DNA from: Herpetosiphonaceae bacterium
Lineage (GTDB): Bacteria; Chloroflexota; Chloroflexia; Chloroflexales; Kallotenuaceae
Length of the DNA stretch: 6,187 nt
Direction of reading: 5' to 3'
Assembly: GCA_030147335.1 (NCBI GenBank)
Contig: JASKZZ010000203.1
Location: 1 to 6,187, forward strand
The translations under genes were made by a program, and so were the position numbers. The notes under the pieces were generated by a model. It was given only the letters and a program-made list of their open reading frames with translations. It did not search any database and was not told where the DNA came from. Numbering within the stretch: the first letter of the stretch is position 1; the number at the start of each line of letters is the position of its first letter. Of this stretch, positions 5,446 through 6,187 are shown piece after piece.

Positions 5446-6187
5446 TCAGAGTTCAATATTGCTCGGTCTGTTCTGTGAAGCCGTAACACGGCTCCTCGCT
5501 TTTCTGGTGTATGTCAATAATCCAACTGCGGACAATACACATCCGCCGCCCAGTAGCTGCCACGTACTCAACGGTTCTGCCGGCACGATCACGAGCCAGC
5601 CAAGCAGCGCCGCAATCACCGGCTCAATCGTCGCTAAAATCGAGGCGTTGGAGGTGGGCACATACTTGAGGCCAATTGTAAAGCAACTTTGCGCGAGCAA
5701 CGACGGTCCCAACGCAACGGCAAACAAATACGGCCATGTTTGTGGCATTGTGAGTGGCCGCAACGACTCGGTCGCCGGTTGCGCAACAAACAACACAATC
5801 GCGCCAATGCCGAGCGAGTACAGCACCACCGTCCAGACCTCGTAGCCGCGACGCGTGCCTTCAGCGCTCCATACACTATACGCAGCATATGAAAGACCTG
5901 AAAGCACGCCAAATAACAAAGCTTTGCCATTGGCCGCAAGGCTTGTCCCGTCAAGAATACCGGCAACCAGCGCGCCGCCAACGAATGCGAGACCAAGCGC
6001 CAGCAGCTTGCGTTTGGTCAATGCCTCGCCATGCAGCACTGTCCAGAGCGTGATCCACAGTGGTGCGGTGTACAACAAGACGGCGGCAACGGCAAGCGGA
6101 CCAGTTGTGGTTGCCTGGATGTACAACAAAAAGAATGCTGCCACGCCAATGCTCCCATAGCTGACGAAGTAGCCCAAATCACGTCGA
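5446..6187 (-). CDS. EamA-family (drug/metabolite transporter) permease, N-terminus outside window
   Basis: 246 residues are visible and the frame is open to the window edge (beginning RRDLGYFVSYGS). TTG at 6177 is not the real start: EamA proteins normally have about 60 more residues (two helices) before this point. Visible parts are the rest of repeat 1 (GVAAFFLLYIQA, then AAVLLYTAPLWITLW, the best conserved EamA stretch, and GEALTKRKLLALGLAFVGG) and all of repeat 2 (from about ALLFGVLSGLSYAAYSVWS to LLGGGCVLSAVGLLTY), including SNASILATIEPVIAALLGW. The tail is basic and polar. It would be an inner-membrane small-molecule exporter of unknown substrate. It is only distantly similar to the EamA gene downstream, so the pair looks like two family members side by side rather than a recent duplication. 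Confidence 0.92.
   Translation of the reverse strand, partial: RRDLGYFVSYGSIGVAAFFLLYIQATTTGPLAVAAVLLYTAPLWITLWTVLHGEALTKRKLLALGLAFVGGALVAGILDGTSLAANGKALLFGVLSGLSYAAYSVWSAEGTRRGYEVWTVVLYSLGIGAIVLFVAQPATESLRPLTMPQTWPYLFAVALGPSLLAQSCFTIGLKYVPTSNASILATIEPVIAALLGWLVIVPAEPLSTWQLLGGGCVLSAVGLLTYTRKARSRVTASQNRPSNIEL

Overview
The window reads as ordinary chromosomal sequence of a free-living bacterium with mid GC content. Starts are ATG, GTG or TTG, and Shine-Dalgarno sites are strong where present. The mix of a stand-alone Lrp/AsnC ligand-binding (RAM) domain, a COG4586/COG4587/COG3694-type ABC exporter and EamA transporters would fit a Chloroflexota genome, perhaps near Herpetosiphon. That is an impression from protein style, not a demonstrated assignment. 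No phage, IS, CRISPR, tRNA or rRNA signal was seen.

Layout. The left part (3-1422) is on the + strand: the end of an unrecognised protein, an unrecognised membrane protein with about six helices (363-1091), and a 94-residue RAM-domain protein (1138-1422). A 14-bp perfect inverted repeat (1428-1466) separates these from a convergent minus-strand block. That block, read from right to left, is: the 3' part of an EamA drug/metabolite transporter (6187-5446), a complete second EamA transporter (5399-4464), a 368-bp non-coding gap with several RNA-type hairpins and a terminator-like stem (4463-4096), and a three-gene ABC-2 exporter operon (ATPase 4095-3089, permease 3092-2278, permease 2274-1481).

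Main observation. All three ABC genes are broken. The ATPase has a -1 frameshift at a run of six A between Walker A and Walker B. The first permease has a -1 frameshift after about residue 62. The second permease has an in-frame TAG at codon 9, just behind a textbook ribosome binding site, and a 5-bp tandem duplication that shifts its last 32 residues out of frame. Undoing each lesion gives proteins of exactly 335, 271 and 262 residues, joined by a 4-nt ATGA overlap and a 3-nt gap, as expected for an intact operon. No lesion was seen in the other genes. This is either a recently decaying exporter operon or a locally poor sequence; the window alone cannot decide.

How the genes might work together. 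ATPase plus two different six-helix permeases would form one exporter. Homologous sets are classed with viologen/drug exporters, but the substrate here is unknown. The EamA genes are probably co-transcribed metabolite exporters. The RAM protein could sense an amino acid or similar ligand, but it has no DNA-binding domain. No link between it and the ABC or EamA genes is shown beyond proximity.
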